Assembly: GCF_018881655.1 (NCBI RefSeq)
Contig: NZ_JACVPX010000007.1
Location: forward strand, 112,243 to 176,242
Reading direction: 5' to 3'
DNA: 64,000 nucleotides
DNA from: Polynucleobacter sp. Tro8-14-1
Lineage (GTDB): Bacteria; Pseudomonadota; Gammaproteobacteria; Burkholderiales; Burkholderiaceae
Below the pieces are notes generated by a model, which searched no databases, was not told the origin of the DNA, and saw only the letters and a program-made list of their open reading frames with translations. Below, piece after piece: positions 56,164 to 64,000 of this stretch. Each line of letters begins with the position of its first letter. The stretch's first letter is position 1. A program made the translations under genes and the position numbers.

Positions 56164-57032
56164 AGTGGTCCTTCGATTGCAGGTGCTGCATTTGTTTCTG
56201 ATTTAAGCCGCCATTCGACATAAGTTTTAGCAGCCAATGTCAGTAGCGCCAATAAAGCGAGCAAAGATGCTACTGCAAAGGCAGCAACATAGTTATATTC
56301 GTTATAAAGAATCTCTACTTGGAGTGGAATGGTGTTGGTATAGCCACGAATATGGCCTGATACAACGGATACCGCACCAAACTCACCCATTGCTCGTGCA
56401 TTACAAAGAATGACGCCGTACAAGAGTCCCCATTTAATGTTCGGCAGGGTTACGTACCAGAATGTTTGCCAACCACTCGCACCCAATACGGTAGCAGCCT
56501 CCTCTTCTTCGCGTCCTTGGGCTTCCATGAGCGGGATTAGTTCACGAGCTACAAATGGAAAGGTGACAAAGATGGTGGCCAGAATGATGCCCGGTACAGC
56601 AAAGATAATCTTGATGTCATGCTCTGAGAGCCAGCTACCAAACCAACCTTGGGCACCAAATACCAGCACAAAGATTAAGCCAGCAATCACTGGTGAGACG
56701 GAAAATGGCAGGTCAATCAGGGTAATGAGAAGATGTTTGCCTCTGAAATCAAACTTAGCAATTGCCCAGGATGCCGCCACACCAAATATTAAGTTGAGCG
56801 GTACAGCAATTCCTGCAGCAAGAAGTGTCAGCTGAATAGCAGACCAAGTATCCGGTTCAACAATCGCGTTAAGGTAGTAGACCCAGCCTTTATGAAGGGC
56901 TTCTGTAAACACAGATAAGAGAGGTAGCAACAAGAAGACGCTAAAAAAGCTGAGTGATAAAAATAAAACTAAGGCTTTAACAATAAAGGAGTCGCGTGTA
57001 GCAGCGCTACGCTCAAACCGAGTAGTAGTCAT
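56160..57032 (-). CDS. cysW: Sulfate ABC transporter permease CysW
   Basis: 290 residues with about six membrane spans. The cytosolic EAA loop is [32 protein letters not shown] near 175-205. [19 protein letters not shown] matches CysW. It forms the channel with CysT. It overlaps cysT by one base and cysA by four. Confidence 0.96.
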   Translation of the reverse strand: MTTTRFERSAATRDSFIVKALVLFLSLSFFSVFLLLPLLSVFTEALHKGWVYYLNAIVEPDTWSAIQLTLLAAGIAVPLNLIFGVAASWAIAKFDFRGKHLLITLIDLPFSVSPVIAGLIFVLVFGAQGWFGSWLSEHDIKIIFAVPGIILATIFVTFPFVARELIPLMEAQGREEEEAATVLGASGWQTFWYVTLPNIKWGLLYGVILCNARAMGEFGAVSVVSGHIRGYTNTIPLQVEILYNEYNYVAAFAVASLLALLALLTLAAKTYVEWRLKSETNAAPAIEGPL

Positions 57033-57868
57033 TAACGAACTCTCCCAGTACGCTTGGCAGTCCAGGCTTGTAAGCCGTTAATGGCCAGCAACAAGACTAA
57101 GGAGATCAACAACATTACGCATGCAATAGCTGTTGCACCTGCATAGTCATACTGTTCAAGCTTAGTAATAATGATTAAAGGGGTGATTTCTGAAACCATC
57201 GGAATATTGCCGGCAATAAAAATGACTGAGCCGTATTCGCCGACAGCTCGTGCGAAGGCAAGGGCAAAGCCAGTGAGTAGTGCCGGTAGCAAAATTGGTA
57301 GCACCACAGTCCTAAAGGTTTGCCAACGACTTGCACCCAAACTCGCAGCCGCCTCTTCAAGCTCTAATTCAATCTCTTCCAGAATGGGTTGTACAGTTCG
57401 CACTACAAAGGGCAAGCCAATAAAGATGAGTGCCACTAGGACACCCCAGGGCGTGAAAGCAATCTTGATACCCAATGGTTCAAGGTATTTACCAATCCAA
57501 CCATTTTTGGAGTAGAGCGCCGCTAGGGCAATGCCGGTTACTGCGGTAGGCAGTGCAAAAGGAAGGTCGACCAATGCATCTACAAGATTCTTGCCAATAA
57601 AGGTATATCGAACTAAAGCCCAAGCAAGCAATAAACCAAAGAAAGTATTAATTAAACCTGCAAATAAAGCCATGCCAAAACTGAGTCGATATGACGCCAT
57701 TACTCTTGGTGAAGTCACTGCGTCGATAAATGCAGGAAAGGTCAAACTCGTTGTTTTAAAAACCACAGCAGAAAGCGGAATTAAAACAATCAAAGAAAGG
57801 TAAATGATGGTGTAACCAAGGGATAAACCAAAACCAGGGAAGATACTATTTTTCTTTACTGAAGACAT
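57032..57868 (-). CDS. cysT: Sulfate ABC transporter permease CysT (CysU)
   Basis: 278 residues, six or so spans. The EAA loop is LELEEAAASLGASRWQTFRTVVLPILLPALLTG near 172-203, and GYTIIYLSLIVLIPLSAVVFKT is the first span. It pairs with CysW. The start lies 155 bases after sbp, across a strong hairpin that may reduce permease expression relative to the binding protein. Confidence 0.96.
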   Translation of the reverse strand: MSSVKKNSIFPGFGLSLGYTIIYLSLIVLIPLSAVVFKTTSLTFPAFIDAVTSPRVMASYRLSFGMALFAGLINTFFGLLLAWALVRYTFIGKNLVDALVDLPFALPTAVTGIALAALYSKNGWIGKYLEPLGIKIAFTPWGVLVALIFIGLPFVVRTVQPILEEIELELEEAAASLGASRWQTFRTVVLPILLPALLTGFALAFARAVGEYGSVIFIAGNIPMVSEITPLIIITKLEQYDYAGATAIACVMLLISLVLLLAINGLQAWTAKRTGRVR

Positions 57869-57921
57869 CCTCAGAGTCTAGGGGGCGCCCCGTCAAAAGG
57901 GAAACAAGAAAAGGTCATTAA

Positions 57922-57944
57922 CTTATATGCAAAATGAATATAAG
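57922..57944 (-). promoter_or_regulatory. AT-rich dyad upstream of cysT
   Basis: CTTATAT-N9-ATATAAG at 57922-57944, preceded by A on the left, 54 bases before the cysT start. It resembles the dyad upstream of cysH and may mark a second, regulated start. Confidence 0.4.
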
Positions 57945-57961
57945 CCCAGGGCAGATGTCAA

Positions 57962-57991
57962 AATAGCCCAGAGCATGATGTCTGGGCTATT
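57962..57991 (-). terminator. Strong hairpin between sbp and cysT
   Basis: Perfect 11-pair stem AATAGCCCAGA / TCTGGGCTATT with an eight-base loop, 33 bases after the sbp stop. The T-run is short (TTTTG), so it is likely a partial terminator or 3' stabiliser giving excess binding protein. Confidence 0.65.
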
Positions 57992-58023
57992 AAAGGGTTT
58001 CTGATAATGAAAAGCTTGAGGAA

Positions 58024-59028
58024 TTATTTAACAATAATCTCGTCAAAAACACCACCATCATTAAAGTGGGTCTTTTGAGCCTTCTGCCACCCGCCAAATA
58101 CTTGGTCAATCGTGACTAACTTCACTTTAGCGAACTGGCTGGCATATTTAGCTGCCACCTTAGGATCGCGCGGGCGATAGTAGTTCTTTGCGGCGATCTC
58201 TTGCCCTTCTGGCGTATAGAGATTTTGCAAATATGCAGTCGCTACTTTGCGGGTACCTTTTTTGTCTACTACTTTATCTACTACAGCAACTGGTGGTTCG
58301 GCCAGGATCGAAATGGACGGAGTGACGATCTCATATTTTTCTGGGCCTAACTCTTTAACGGCTAAGTAAGCTTCATTTTCCCAGGCAATCAGCACATCAC
58401 CAATGCCACGTTCGGTAAAGGTTGTGGTTGATCCACGTGCGCCAGAGTCCAATACCTTGACGTTGGCATAGAGTTTTTTCACAAACTCTTTTGCCTTCAC
58501 ATCATTGCCACCAGGCTGTTTGAGTGCATACGCCCACGCCGCAAGATAGTTCCAGCGTGCGCCACCAGAAGTTTTCGGATTTGGGGTAATTACCTCTATA
58601 CCTGGTTTAGTAAGGTCATTCCAGTCCTTAATACCCTTTGGATTACCTTTTCGAACGAGGAATACGATAGTTGATGTGTAAGGAGAAGAGTTATCTTTGA
58701 ATTTCTTTTGCCAATCCTTGGCTACCAAACCTTTTTCCGCAAGGATATCAATGTCATAAGCCAGTGCGAGTGTGACTACGTCAGCATCTAAGCCGTCCAG
58801 CACGGCACGCGCCTGTTTGCCTGATCCCCCATGGGATTGTTTAATGGAGATGTCTTGACCAGATGATTTTTTCCAGTCGGCAGTAAAGACTTTATCGTAA
58901 TCTTGGTAGAGCTCGCGAGTAGGGTCATATGACACATTCAAGATACTTTGTTGTGCAAAGCCAGTAGAGATGATGCCAAAACTTAAAAGTAGGCCTCCTA
59001 GTATTTTTGATAAGCCAGAATGGTTCAT
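58024..59028 (-). CDS. sbp: Periplasmic sulfate-binding protein
   Basis: 334 residues. Signal peptide to about residue 25 (GISTGFAQQ). The mature domain has [66 protein letters not shown] and [14 protein letters not shown], all typical of Sbp/CysP. It delivers sulfate to CysTWA. It heads the operon. Confidence 0.96.
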   Translation of the reverse strand: MNHSGLSKILGGLLLSFGIISTGFAQQSILNVSYDPTRELYQDYDKVFTADWKKSSGQDISIKQSHGGSGKQARAVLDGLDADVVTLALAYDIDILAEKGLVAKDWQKKFKDNSSPYTSTIVFLVRKGNPKGIKDWNDLTKPGIEVITPNPKTSGGARWNYLAAWAYALKQPGGNDVKAKEFVKKLYANVKVLDSGARGSTTTFTERGIGDVLIAWENEAYLAVKELGPEKYEIVTPSISILAEPPVAVVDKVVDKKGTRKVATAYLQNLYTPEGQEIAAKNYYRPRDPKVAAKYASQFAKVKLVTIDQVFGGWQKAQKTHFNDGGVFDEIIVK

Positions 59029-59057
59029 TGCAATTCCTTTCAGTAGATGAAAAGAAT

Positions 59058-59075
59058 TTAGAGGTAAACCTCTAA
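59058..59075 (-). promoter_or_regulatory. Dyad in the sbp leader
   Basis: TTAGAGGT-AA-ACCTCTAA, perfect arms of eight bases, 29 bases before the sbp ATG. It may be an operator or a leader hairpin. Confidence 0.4.
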
Positions 59076-59135
59076 GCTGTGAAGCAAGAAATAGTGGATT
59101 GCTTATTAAAAAATGGAATGATCGGGATTTAGATC

Positions 59136-59160
59136 AAAAAAAAACCACCTTACGGCGGTT
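59136..59160 (-). terminator. Terminator of the 54-residue gene (minus strand)
   Basis: On the minus strand AACCGCC-GTAA-GGTGGTT (one G-T pair) is followed by a run of nine T. It lies 20 bases after the small gene and insulates sbp from upstream transcription. Confidence 0.88.
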
Positions 59161-59180
59161 CTTTTATTTACATAATTAGT

Positions 59181-59345
59181 TCAAGCAAATGAGTCTTCAA
59201 ACTCTGCGTATTTAATAGCGTTCATGAGAAATAGGATACGGCGCTGGAAACTTTTTCGCTCTTCTAGTTTGTCATGCGGTAATTGATCATGCTCACGCAA
59301 TAATTTAGTAATTGCTGGGTTGTAGAGCTCTCTTACGGGTGACAT
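59181..59345 (-). CDS. Small protein of 54 residues, unknown function
   Basis: An ATG at 59345 opens a 54-codon frame ending TGA at 59181. The protein starts MSPVRELYNPAITKLLREHD and is strongly charged, with a probable helical C-terminal half (EERKSFQRRILFLMNAIKYA). TAGGAA lies about 11 bases upstream. Support for a real gene: plausible composition, a good terminator directly after it, and a promoter-region dyad (TTGATAT/ATATCAA) before it. No family recognised. It sits between two sulfur-related genes, so a link with sulfur metabolism is possible. Confidence 0.65.
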   Translation of the reverse strand: MSPVRELYNPAITKLLREHDQLPHDKLEERKSFQRRILFLMNAIKYAEFEDSFA

Positions 59346-59416
59346 GATTTGCTGTTCCTAAAAGGTTATTTAGGTTCAATGTACAGCTGTTTAGTGCATT
59401 GGGCAAAGAATCTTTA

Positions 59417-59434
59417 TTGATATGTATATATCAA
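59417..59434 (-). promoter_or_regulatory. AT-rich dyad upstream of the 54-residue gene
   Basis: TTGATAT-GTAT-ATATCAA, perfect seven-base arms, about 72 bases before the small gene ATG. It belongs to the set of AT-rich dyads found near several sulfur genes here. Confidence 0.35.
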
Positions 59435-59453
59435 AATTGCATATATACAACAA

Positions 59454-60248
59454 TCAGGCTGTAACGAGTTTGATCCCAACTAAGAGCAAGGTAATCGCTA
59501 GCGCAGTTCTGGTGAACTTCTCAGGCAGGGTGCTTGATAGCTTGGCGCCTAGCCAGATTGCGGGTATGGAGCCTAGCAGGAGGCCAAATAAAAGGCTGAA
59601 ATCCACATTACCCAACCACCAGTGACCAAGCCCAGCAAGAGCAGTTAAGGGTACGGCATATGCAATATCAGTCCCTGCCACTTCAGCAGTCTTGAGGTGT
59701 GGGTATAGCATCAGAATAAGTGTTGCTCCAATTGCGCCAGCACCAATGGAAGATATTGTGACTAGGATACCAATGGCACCACCAATCAATACCGTTGCAA
59801 TCTTTAGCCCAACTCCATGAGGCATCTTTGTAGGATTTTGTTTTACCCATTCTAGAATTCTGCCTCTAACCGTGAGCGAGAGCGCGGTCAAGAGTACGGA
59901 TACCCCAATAGAAAAAGTAATGAAATGAATCCATTCCTTGGGTAAGGGACCGATTTGCTTTAATACAAATATAGAGGCAGCGGCCGTAGTAAGGCTGCCA
60001 GCGCAAAGAAGGCCAACAATGTCCCACTTCACGTTGCCATGAAGGCGATGAGCTGCAGTGCCAACACCCTTGGTGAGGGCAGCAAAGGCGAGGTCAGTTC
60101 CAACTGCAGTAGTCGGAGCAACACCAAAAATCAGAGTCAGAATTGGCGTCATCAGTGAGCCACCGCCAACACCAGTGAGGCCCACCAACAATCCAACCAA
60201 GGCGCCGGAAAAAATATAGTGCAGGGAGCCTTGCAAAAACTCGAGCAT
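59454..60248 (-). CDS. TSUP (TauE/SafE) family membrane protein
   Basis: 264 residues with about eight spans. Both repeats carry the family glycine motif: GLLVGLTGVGGGSLMTPIL near 19 and GILVTISSIGAGAIGATLI near 160. TSUP proteins export sulfite, sulfoacetate or thiosulfate, or import related anions. Close to the sulfate genes, sulfite or sulfate export is plausible but not shown. It ends 108 bases before the small gene start. Confidence 0.88.
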   Translation of the reverse strand: MLEFLQGSLHYIFSGALVGLLVGLTGVGGGSLMTPILTLIFGVAPTTAVGTDLAFAALTKGVGTAAHRLHGNVKWDIVGLLCAGSLTTAAASIFVLKQIGPLPKEWIHFITFSIGVSVLLTALSLTVRGRILEWVKQNPTKMPHGVGLKIATVLIGGAIGILVTISSIGAGAIGATLILMLYPHLKTAEVAGTDIAYAVPLTALAGLGHWWLGNVDFSLLFGLLLGSIPAIWLGAKLSSTLPEKFTRTALAITLLLVGIKLVTA

Positions 60249-60257
60249 TTGCCTAAA

Positions 60258-61034
60258 TCACTTCTCTACGAATGCACGTTCAAAGACGTAGTCGCCTAAT
60301 TGGCCAAGGCTTGGGGAGACCTTAAAGCCTTTGGCATCAAGCATCTCAGAGGTTTCTTTGAGCATAGAGGGGCTACCGCAAATCATGGCACGATCCACTG
60401 CTGGATCGAGCGGCGGAAGGCCAATGTCTTTGAAAAGTTGACCAGTTTCAATTGCAGTAGTGAGGCGACCGGTATGCTTGAAAGCCTCACGTGTCACGGT
60501 TGGGTAGTAGATTAGTTTTTCGCGAATCAGTTCGCCCAAGTATTCATCTTGAGTGAGTCCATTTTTAATGTAGTCCTCATAAGCTAACTCGCTGACTAAA
60601 CGCACTCCATGAATGAGAATAACTTTCTCAAACTTCTCATAGGTTTCTGGATCACGAATGATGCTCATGAACGGCGCAAGGCCAGTGCCGGTGCTGAACA
60701 AGTACAGATGCTTGCCCGGATTTAAGTCATCTAGCACTAGGGTGCCTACGGACTTCTCGCTGACAAGAATCGGATCGCCAACTTGAATCTTTTGTAAACG
60801 TGAAGTCAAAGGACCATCTTGAACTTTAATGCTCAGGAACTCGAGATGCTCTTCATAGTTTGGGCTGGCAACGCTATAGGCGCGCACCAAGGGTTTGCCT
60901 TCAACCTCAAGACCAATCATCAAAAAGTGACCGCTACGAAAGCGCAAGCCCTTATTGCGGGTGGTAGTAAAGCTGAAAAGAGTGTCATTCCAGTGGTGAA
61001 CTGACAGAACGGTTTCGGTGTTATATGCGGCCAT
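60258..61034 (-). CDS. fpr: Ferredoxin/flavodoxin-NADP reductase
   Basis: 258 residues from the ATG at 61034 (MAAYNTETVLSVHHWNDTLFSF), matching the Fpr N-terminus; an ATG 16 codons upstream is less likely. FAD-binding RAYSVASPNYEEHLEFLSI near 50; NADP-binding LYLFSTGTGLAPFMSIIRD near 107 and RAMICGSPSMLKETSEML near 220. It moves electrons between NADPH and ferredoxin or flavodoxin. It is nine bases upstream of the TSUP gene. Confidence 0.95.
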   Translation of the reverse strand: MAAYNTETVLSVHHWNDTLFSFTTTRNKGLRFRSGHFLMIGLEVEGKPLVRAYSVASPNYEEHLEFLSIKVQDGPLTSRLQKIQVGDPILVSEKSVGTLVLDDLNPGKHLYLFSTGTGLAPFMSIIRDPETYEKFEKVILIHGVRLVSELAYEDYIKNGLTQDEYLGELIREKLIYYPTVTREAFKHTGRLTTAIETGQLFKDIGLPPLDPAVDRAMICGSPSMLKETSEMLDAKGFKVSPSLGQLGDYVFERAFVEK

Positions 61035-61186
61035 AGAAAGCTTAGTTAATTTTGCAAAACATTGATTATCCTCAAAAATCACTCCATTTCCGGGGGGTTG
61101 ACGGATTAACTTTTCATATCCAATGCACTTTTAGTAATAAAGCCAAGATTTGGGGCTTTAAAGGCTGATGCCGCTATGATTGGGTA

Positions 61187-61669
61187 ATGACTAGAGCCCA
61201 ATACTTATTCCTCTCTTTCCTAAGCCTGGACTTGGTGGCTTTTGCGGTGGTACTGCAACAGGTGGGATATCAAGGGATCAGTTTCTTGCCGTGCCCTTTA
61301 TGTATTTTGCAAAGAGTCGGATACCTAGATATAGTGATTACTTGCTTTTTTGCGGCTGGCATCCCAAGGTTCAGAAAGCTATTTCATGGTTTGGCTATCT
61401 TGGCTGCTGGATATGGGGTAGCAGTAGCTGGGCACCATGTTTGGCTTTTATCTCACCCAGGCGAATCCTGTGGAATAGATCCCTTAGAAATTTGGATTAA
61501 CCAGTTTCAACTAGCCAACGGTTTGCCTTGGCTCTTTAAGGCAGATGGTTTGTGCTCAGCACAACTTCCTGCGATCTTAGGATTACAAGTTCCGGAATGG
61601 TCCTTGCTTTGGTTTGGACTCATCTTGTTGGTCTTGGCAATTACTTTCTTCAAAAAGACCAAGCAATAG
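61187..61669 (+). CDS. dsbB: Disulfide bond formation protein DsbB
   Basis: 160 residues, four spans. The first active cysteine pair is CPLCILQRVGYLD near residue 36-39; the second pair is the cysteines in HPGESCGIDPLE near 94 and KADGLCSAQLPA near 121. DsbB passes electrons from DsbA to quinones in the inner membrane. It is divergent from fpr. A TAAAGCC/GGCTTTA hairpin lies at 61138-61160 in its leader. Confidence 0.95.
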   Translation: MTRAQYLFLSFLSLDLVAFAVVLQQVGYQGISFLPCPLCILQRVGYLDIVITCFFAAGIPRFRKLFHGLAILAAGYGVAVAGHHVWLLSHPGESCGIDPLEIWINQFQLANGLPWLFKADGLCSAQLPAILGLQVPEWSLLWFGLILLVLAITFFKKTKQ

Positions 61670-61693
61670 AAATGACTTCAATCGGTATTGAAG

Positions 61694-62692
61694 TTAGTCA
61701 ACCTTTGCGCCAGAATCTTTTACCAACTTTGCCCATTTAGGTGTGGAGCTAGCGAGATATTCTCCGAGAACCTTTGGGGAGCTGGCAACAACCTCAAAAC
61801 CATCTGCGATTAATTTCTTTTTAGTTTCTGGATCATTCAGGCTAGCAACGATTTCTTTGTTTAGTAAACGAATGATTTCATTCGGCGTGCCAGCAGGCGC
61901 TAAAAATCCTTGCCATGAGTTCAAGTCATATCCAGCAAGCCCAGCTTCCGCAATGGTAGGTATTGTTGGTGCACCTGTGGATCTCTTTGCAGAACTCACA
62001 CCCAAAGCAGTCAGTCTGCCTGATTGAATATGTGGCAGAGCTGCTGCCAAGGTAACCATTAATGCATCAACATGTCCCGCCAGTAAATCTGCTACTGCTG
62101 GAGCACCGCCTTTGTAGGGGATATTGTTAAATTTAATCTCTGCTTTTGATTCAAGTAGTGCAGCTGCGAGGTGGCCTGGGCTCCCATTTCCTGCATTGGC
62201 CATACTGAGTCCATTGGGATCTCTTCTGGCTACTTCAATAAAAGTCTTCAAATTTTTCACGGGGAGCTTGGTGCCGACGACCAATACTTGCGGTGCAGTG
62301 ATGGCAAGTGAAATGGGTGCAAATTGATCTAATTTATACGGAAGCGAAGGATAAAGAGCTGGATTAATCGCAAGACTATCCCAGCCTACTAGCAAGGTAT
62401 AGCCATCGGGTGCTGCTTTGGCAACATAACCAAATGCAATATTGCTGCCGCCACCGGGCATATTTTCAACCATGACGGTCTGATTTAGTCTGGTTGTTAA
62501 TTCTTTTGCAACTGTTCGCGCAAGAATATCAAGGCTTCCACCAGGTGGTGCGGGCACAACCAATTTGATAGGTCTATTTGGCCAAGGCGTATTTGCTCTC
62601 GCAATGAGTGGGCTAGCTGAAATTACCGCTATGGATAAAAGCGATTTGAGGAGACTTCGTCGTGAGGTGTGCATTAAGTCTTTGGCTGCCAT
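61694..62692 (-). CDS. Bug-family substrate-binding protein with Tat-like signal
   Basis: 332 residues. The N-terminus has SRRSLLKSLLSIAVIS, a twin-arginine-type signal (or a Sec signal with two arginines), ending near ARANTPWP. The mature part starts WPNRPIKLVVPAPPGGSLDILARTVAKEL, the Bug signature. No partner transporter is adjacent. A start at the second Met (codon 7) is also possible. It is convergent with dsbB. Confidence 0.9.
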   Translation of the reverse strand: MAAKDLMHTSRRSLLKSLLSIAVISASPLIARANTPWPNRPIKLVVPAPPGGSLDILARTVAKELTTRLNQTVMVENMPGGGSNIAFGYVAKAAPDGYTLLVGWDSLAINPALYPSLPYKLDQFAPISLAITAPQVLVVGTKLPVKNLKTFIEVARRDPNGLSMANAGNGSPGHLAAALLESKAEIKFNNIPYKGGAPAVADLLAGHVDALMVTLAAALPHIQSGRLTALGVSSAKRSTGAPTIPTIAEAGLAGYDLNSWQGFLAPAGTPNEIIRLLNKEIVASLNDPETKKKLIADGFEVVASSPKVLGEYLASSTPKWAKLVKDSGAKVD

Positions 62693-62768
62693 GAATTTTT
62701 AACGTAATTAATTCTAATTCTTAAAGATGGCGGGTTGGGGGATATCAATAGTGTTTTTAGTAATTAGC

Positions 62769-62778
62769 TTATGCGCAT
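62769..62778. promoter_or_regulatory. Short palindrome upstream of cysK
   Basis: TATGCGCATA within AGCT...GCTT, 80 bases before cysK and near the divergent Bug gene start. It may be an operator; evidence is weak. Confidence 0.25.
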
Positions 62779-62858
62779 AGCTTGTTTTACAAAAATAGGG
62801 TCATGCCATAAGATATAAAGATATTTCAGCTGTCTTTTCTTTTTCTGTAGGAATTAAT

Positions 62859-63830
62859 ATGACTTACTTTACCGATAACTCCCAAACCATTGGCAAGACA
62901 CCTTTAGTGCGTTTAAATCGCGTAACGGATGGCGCTAAAGCGACTGTTCTGGCCAAGATTGAAGGTCGTAATCCTGCCTACTCCGTTAAGTGCCGTATAG
63001 GTGTTGCCATGATTAACGATGCTCAAGACAAAGGCCTTCTCGGTCCTGGCAAAGAACTTGTGGAGCCTACTAGTGGCAATACTGGTATTGCTTTAGCCTT
63101 CGTGGCAGCAGCGCGCGGTATTCCTTTGACGCTAACCATGCCAGAGACCATGAGTATTGAGCGTCGCAAATTGCTCACTGCCTTAGGTGCGAAAATTGTT
63201 TTAACTGAAGGCCCCAAAGGAATGAATGGCGCTGTTGCTAAGGCTAAAGAAATTGCGGCATCTGACTCTAAATATGTATTGCTTCAGCAATTTAGCAATC
63301 CATCTAATCCTGCAATTCATGAGAAGACGACTGGCCCAGAAATCTGGGAAGACACTGATGGCAAGATTGATGTGTTCGTCGCTGGTGTTGGTACTGGTGG
63401 AACGATTACTGGTGTAGGTCGTTACATTAAAAATGTTAAAAAGAAAAATATTGAAGTGGTAGCAGTTGAGCCGACTACAAGCCCAGTGATTACGCAGAAG
63501 TTAAATGGCGAAGAAATTAAACCTGCACCTCATAAGATTCAGGGCATTGGTGCTGGCTTTATTCCAGACAATCTGGATTTATCGGTAGTAGATAAAGTTG
63601 AGCAAGTGAGTAATGAAGAAGCTATTGAATTTGCTCGCCGCATAGCTAAAGAAGAGGGTATTTTGGTTGGCATCTCCTGTGGCGCAGCAGCTGCGGTAGC
63701 TGTTCGTTTGGCCAAAAAGCCTGAATACGCAGGAAAAACGATTGTGGTTGTACTGCCTGATACTGCTGAACGTTATTTAAGCTCCCCATTGTTTGAGGGC
63801 GTATTTGATGAAAAAGGTTTGCCGGCGTAA
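62859..63830 (+). CDS. cysK: Cysteine synthase A (O-acetylserine sulfhydrylase)
   Basis: 323 residues. The PLP lysine is in [15 protein letters not shown] near 47; the phosphate loop is [16 protein letters not shown] near 177; the substrate loop is [15 protein letters not shown] near 72. It makes cysteine from O-acetylserine and sulfide, the final step of the sulfur route encoded upstream. CysM is similar, but CysK fits the length and motifs better. AGGAATTAAT precedes the ATG. Confidence 0.95.
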   Translation: MTYFTDNSQTIGKTPLVRLNRVTDGAKATVLAKIEGRNPAYSVKCRIGVAMINDAQDKGLLGPGKELVEPTSGNTGIALAFVAAARGIPLTLTMPETMSIERRKLLTALGAKIVLTEGPKGMNGAVAKAKEIAASDSKYVLLQQFSNPSNPAIHEKTTGPEIWEDTDGKIDVFVAGVGTGGTITGVGRYIKNVKKKNIEVVAVEPTTSPVITQKLNGEEIKPAPHKIQGIGAGFIPDNLDLSVVDKVEQVSNEEAIEFARRIAKEEGILVGISCGAAAAVAVRLAKKPEYAGKTIVVVLPDTAERYLSSPLFEGVFDEKGLPA

Positions 63831-63858
63831 CGCAATACTCAGTACCGTGATTGGTAAT

Positions 63859-63873
63859 AAAAAAGGCACCCCA
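63859..63873 (+). terminator. Left half of the cysK terminator, interrupted by an IS
   Basis: AAAAAAGGCACCCCA, 28 bases after the cysK stop, looks like the left arm of a terminator (A-run then GGCACCCC), but the matching GGGGTGCC-T arm is absent. The IS inverted repeat begins at 63874. Confidence 0.6.
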
Positions 63874-64000
63874 TGAACTGACCCACAAAAGTTGGACATC
63901 AAATCCAACTCAAAAGGGTCAGTCTCATGTCCAAATACAGCAAAGACTTTAAGCTAGAAGTCATTCATCACTATCTGTCAGGTAAAGAAGGATTTACCGC
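63874..64000 (+). mobile_element. Left end of an IS3-family (IS150-like) insertion sequence
   Basis: The end reads TGAACTGACCCACAAAAGTT followed by GGACATC, close to the IS150 terminal repeat (TGTACTGCACCCA...GTTGGAC). An internal GACCC/GGGTC pairing lies before the first reading frame. Only 127 bases are inside the window, so the right end, second frame and target duplication cannot be checked. Confidence 0.85.
63927..64000 (+). CDS. IS3-family transposase OrfA, N-terminal fragment (runs off window)
   Basis: ATG at 63927 starts MSKYSKDFKLEVIHHYLSGK, the N-terminus of IS150-type OrfA, a helix-turn-helix DNA-binding protein. Normally a -1 frameshift joins OrfA to OrfB to form the DDE transposase. 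The frame continues to the last base. Confidence 0.85.
   Translation, partial: MSKYSKDFKLEVIHHYLSGKEGFT

Noticed and set aside
1..64000. tRNA genes and CRISPR arrays
   Set aside because: No TTCRANNC arm with cloverleaf partners and no regularly spaced repeats were found by eye in the intergenic regions.

Overview
The window looks like chromosome of a Burkholderiales betaproteobacterium, most likely the freshwater genus Polynucleobacter. This is inferred from moderate, AT-leaning base composition, short gaps, and familiar gene orders: rpsF-priB-rpsR-rplI-dnaB, alaA-hom-thrC, and iscRSUA-hscBA-fdx. The proteins are also close to Burkholderiales families (PHA depolymerase, Bug-type binding proteins, DUF1841). 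No rRNA, tRNA or CRISPR array was seen. About 66 protein genes are supported.

Layout. 1-4.3 kb: end of a probable asparaginase gene, the S6/PriB/S18/L9 operon, and dnaB split by a 352-residue intein. 4.4-7.7 kb (minus): a small cysteine-repeat periplasmic protein, an NlpC/P60 lipoprotein, a PIN-PhoH ATPase behind a structured leader with a terminator-like hairpin, and a one-Cys Bcp peroxiredoxin. 7.7-14.8 kb (minus): a complete arn set (T-B-C-A(formyltransferase)-A(decarboxylase)-D) for L-Ara4N modification of lipid A, with ArnA encoded as two genes. 14.9-20.9 kb: alanine/homoserine/threonine synthesis, then moeA-moaD-moaE. 20.9-37.6 kb: accessory metabolism with three MFS carriers, gamma-glutamyltransferase, a 5-oxoprolinase operon (pxpBC fusion plus pxpA), clpB behind a sigma-32 promoter, an amidohydrolase, isocitrate lyase, a HIT protein and two orphan solute-binding proteins. 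38-45 kb: a secreted repeat protein, DUF1841-nth-rnfB, PHA depolymerase, an aromatic aminotransferase and uvrB. 45-50.7 kb: the isc operon behind a recognisable IscR site. 50.9-61 kb (minus): sulfate import and activation (sbp, cysTWA, cysB, cysH, cysDN), a 54-residue small gene, a TSUP exporter and ferredoxin-NADP reductase. 61-64 kb: dsbB, a Bug-type binding protein, cysK, and the left end of an IS3-family (IS150-like) element.

How it works together. Sulfate is imported by Sbp-CysTWA and activated by CysDN. It is reduced as APS by an iron-sulfur CysH. The sulfide, made by a sulfite reductase not encoded here, is fixed by CysK. The isc genes turn cysteine sulfur into Fe-S clusters used by CysH, Nth, RnfB and IscR. 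Gamma-glutamyltransferase and the PxpABC oxoprolinase could salvage glutathione-derived gamma-glutamyl and 5-oxoproline units.

The most notable observations are: a DnaB intein with the Trp-Cys-Thr signature of class 3 inteins and foreign arginine codon use; the phoH leader; an IS inserted inside the cysK terminator; the split arnA; an unannotated-size 54-residue gene with its own terminator; and recurrent AT-rich dyads in front of the sulfur genes. I found no wholly new multi-gene system that I can defend.
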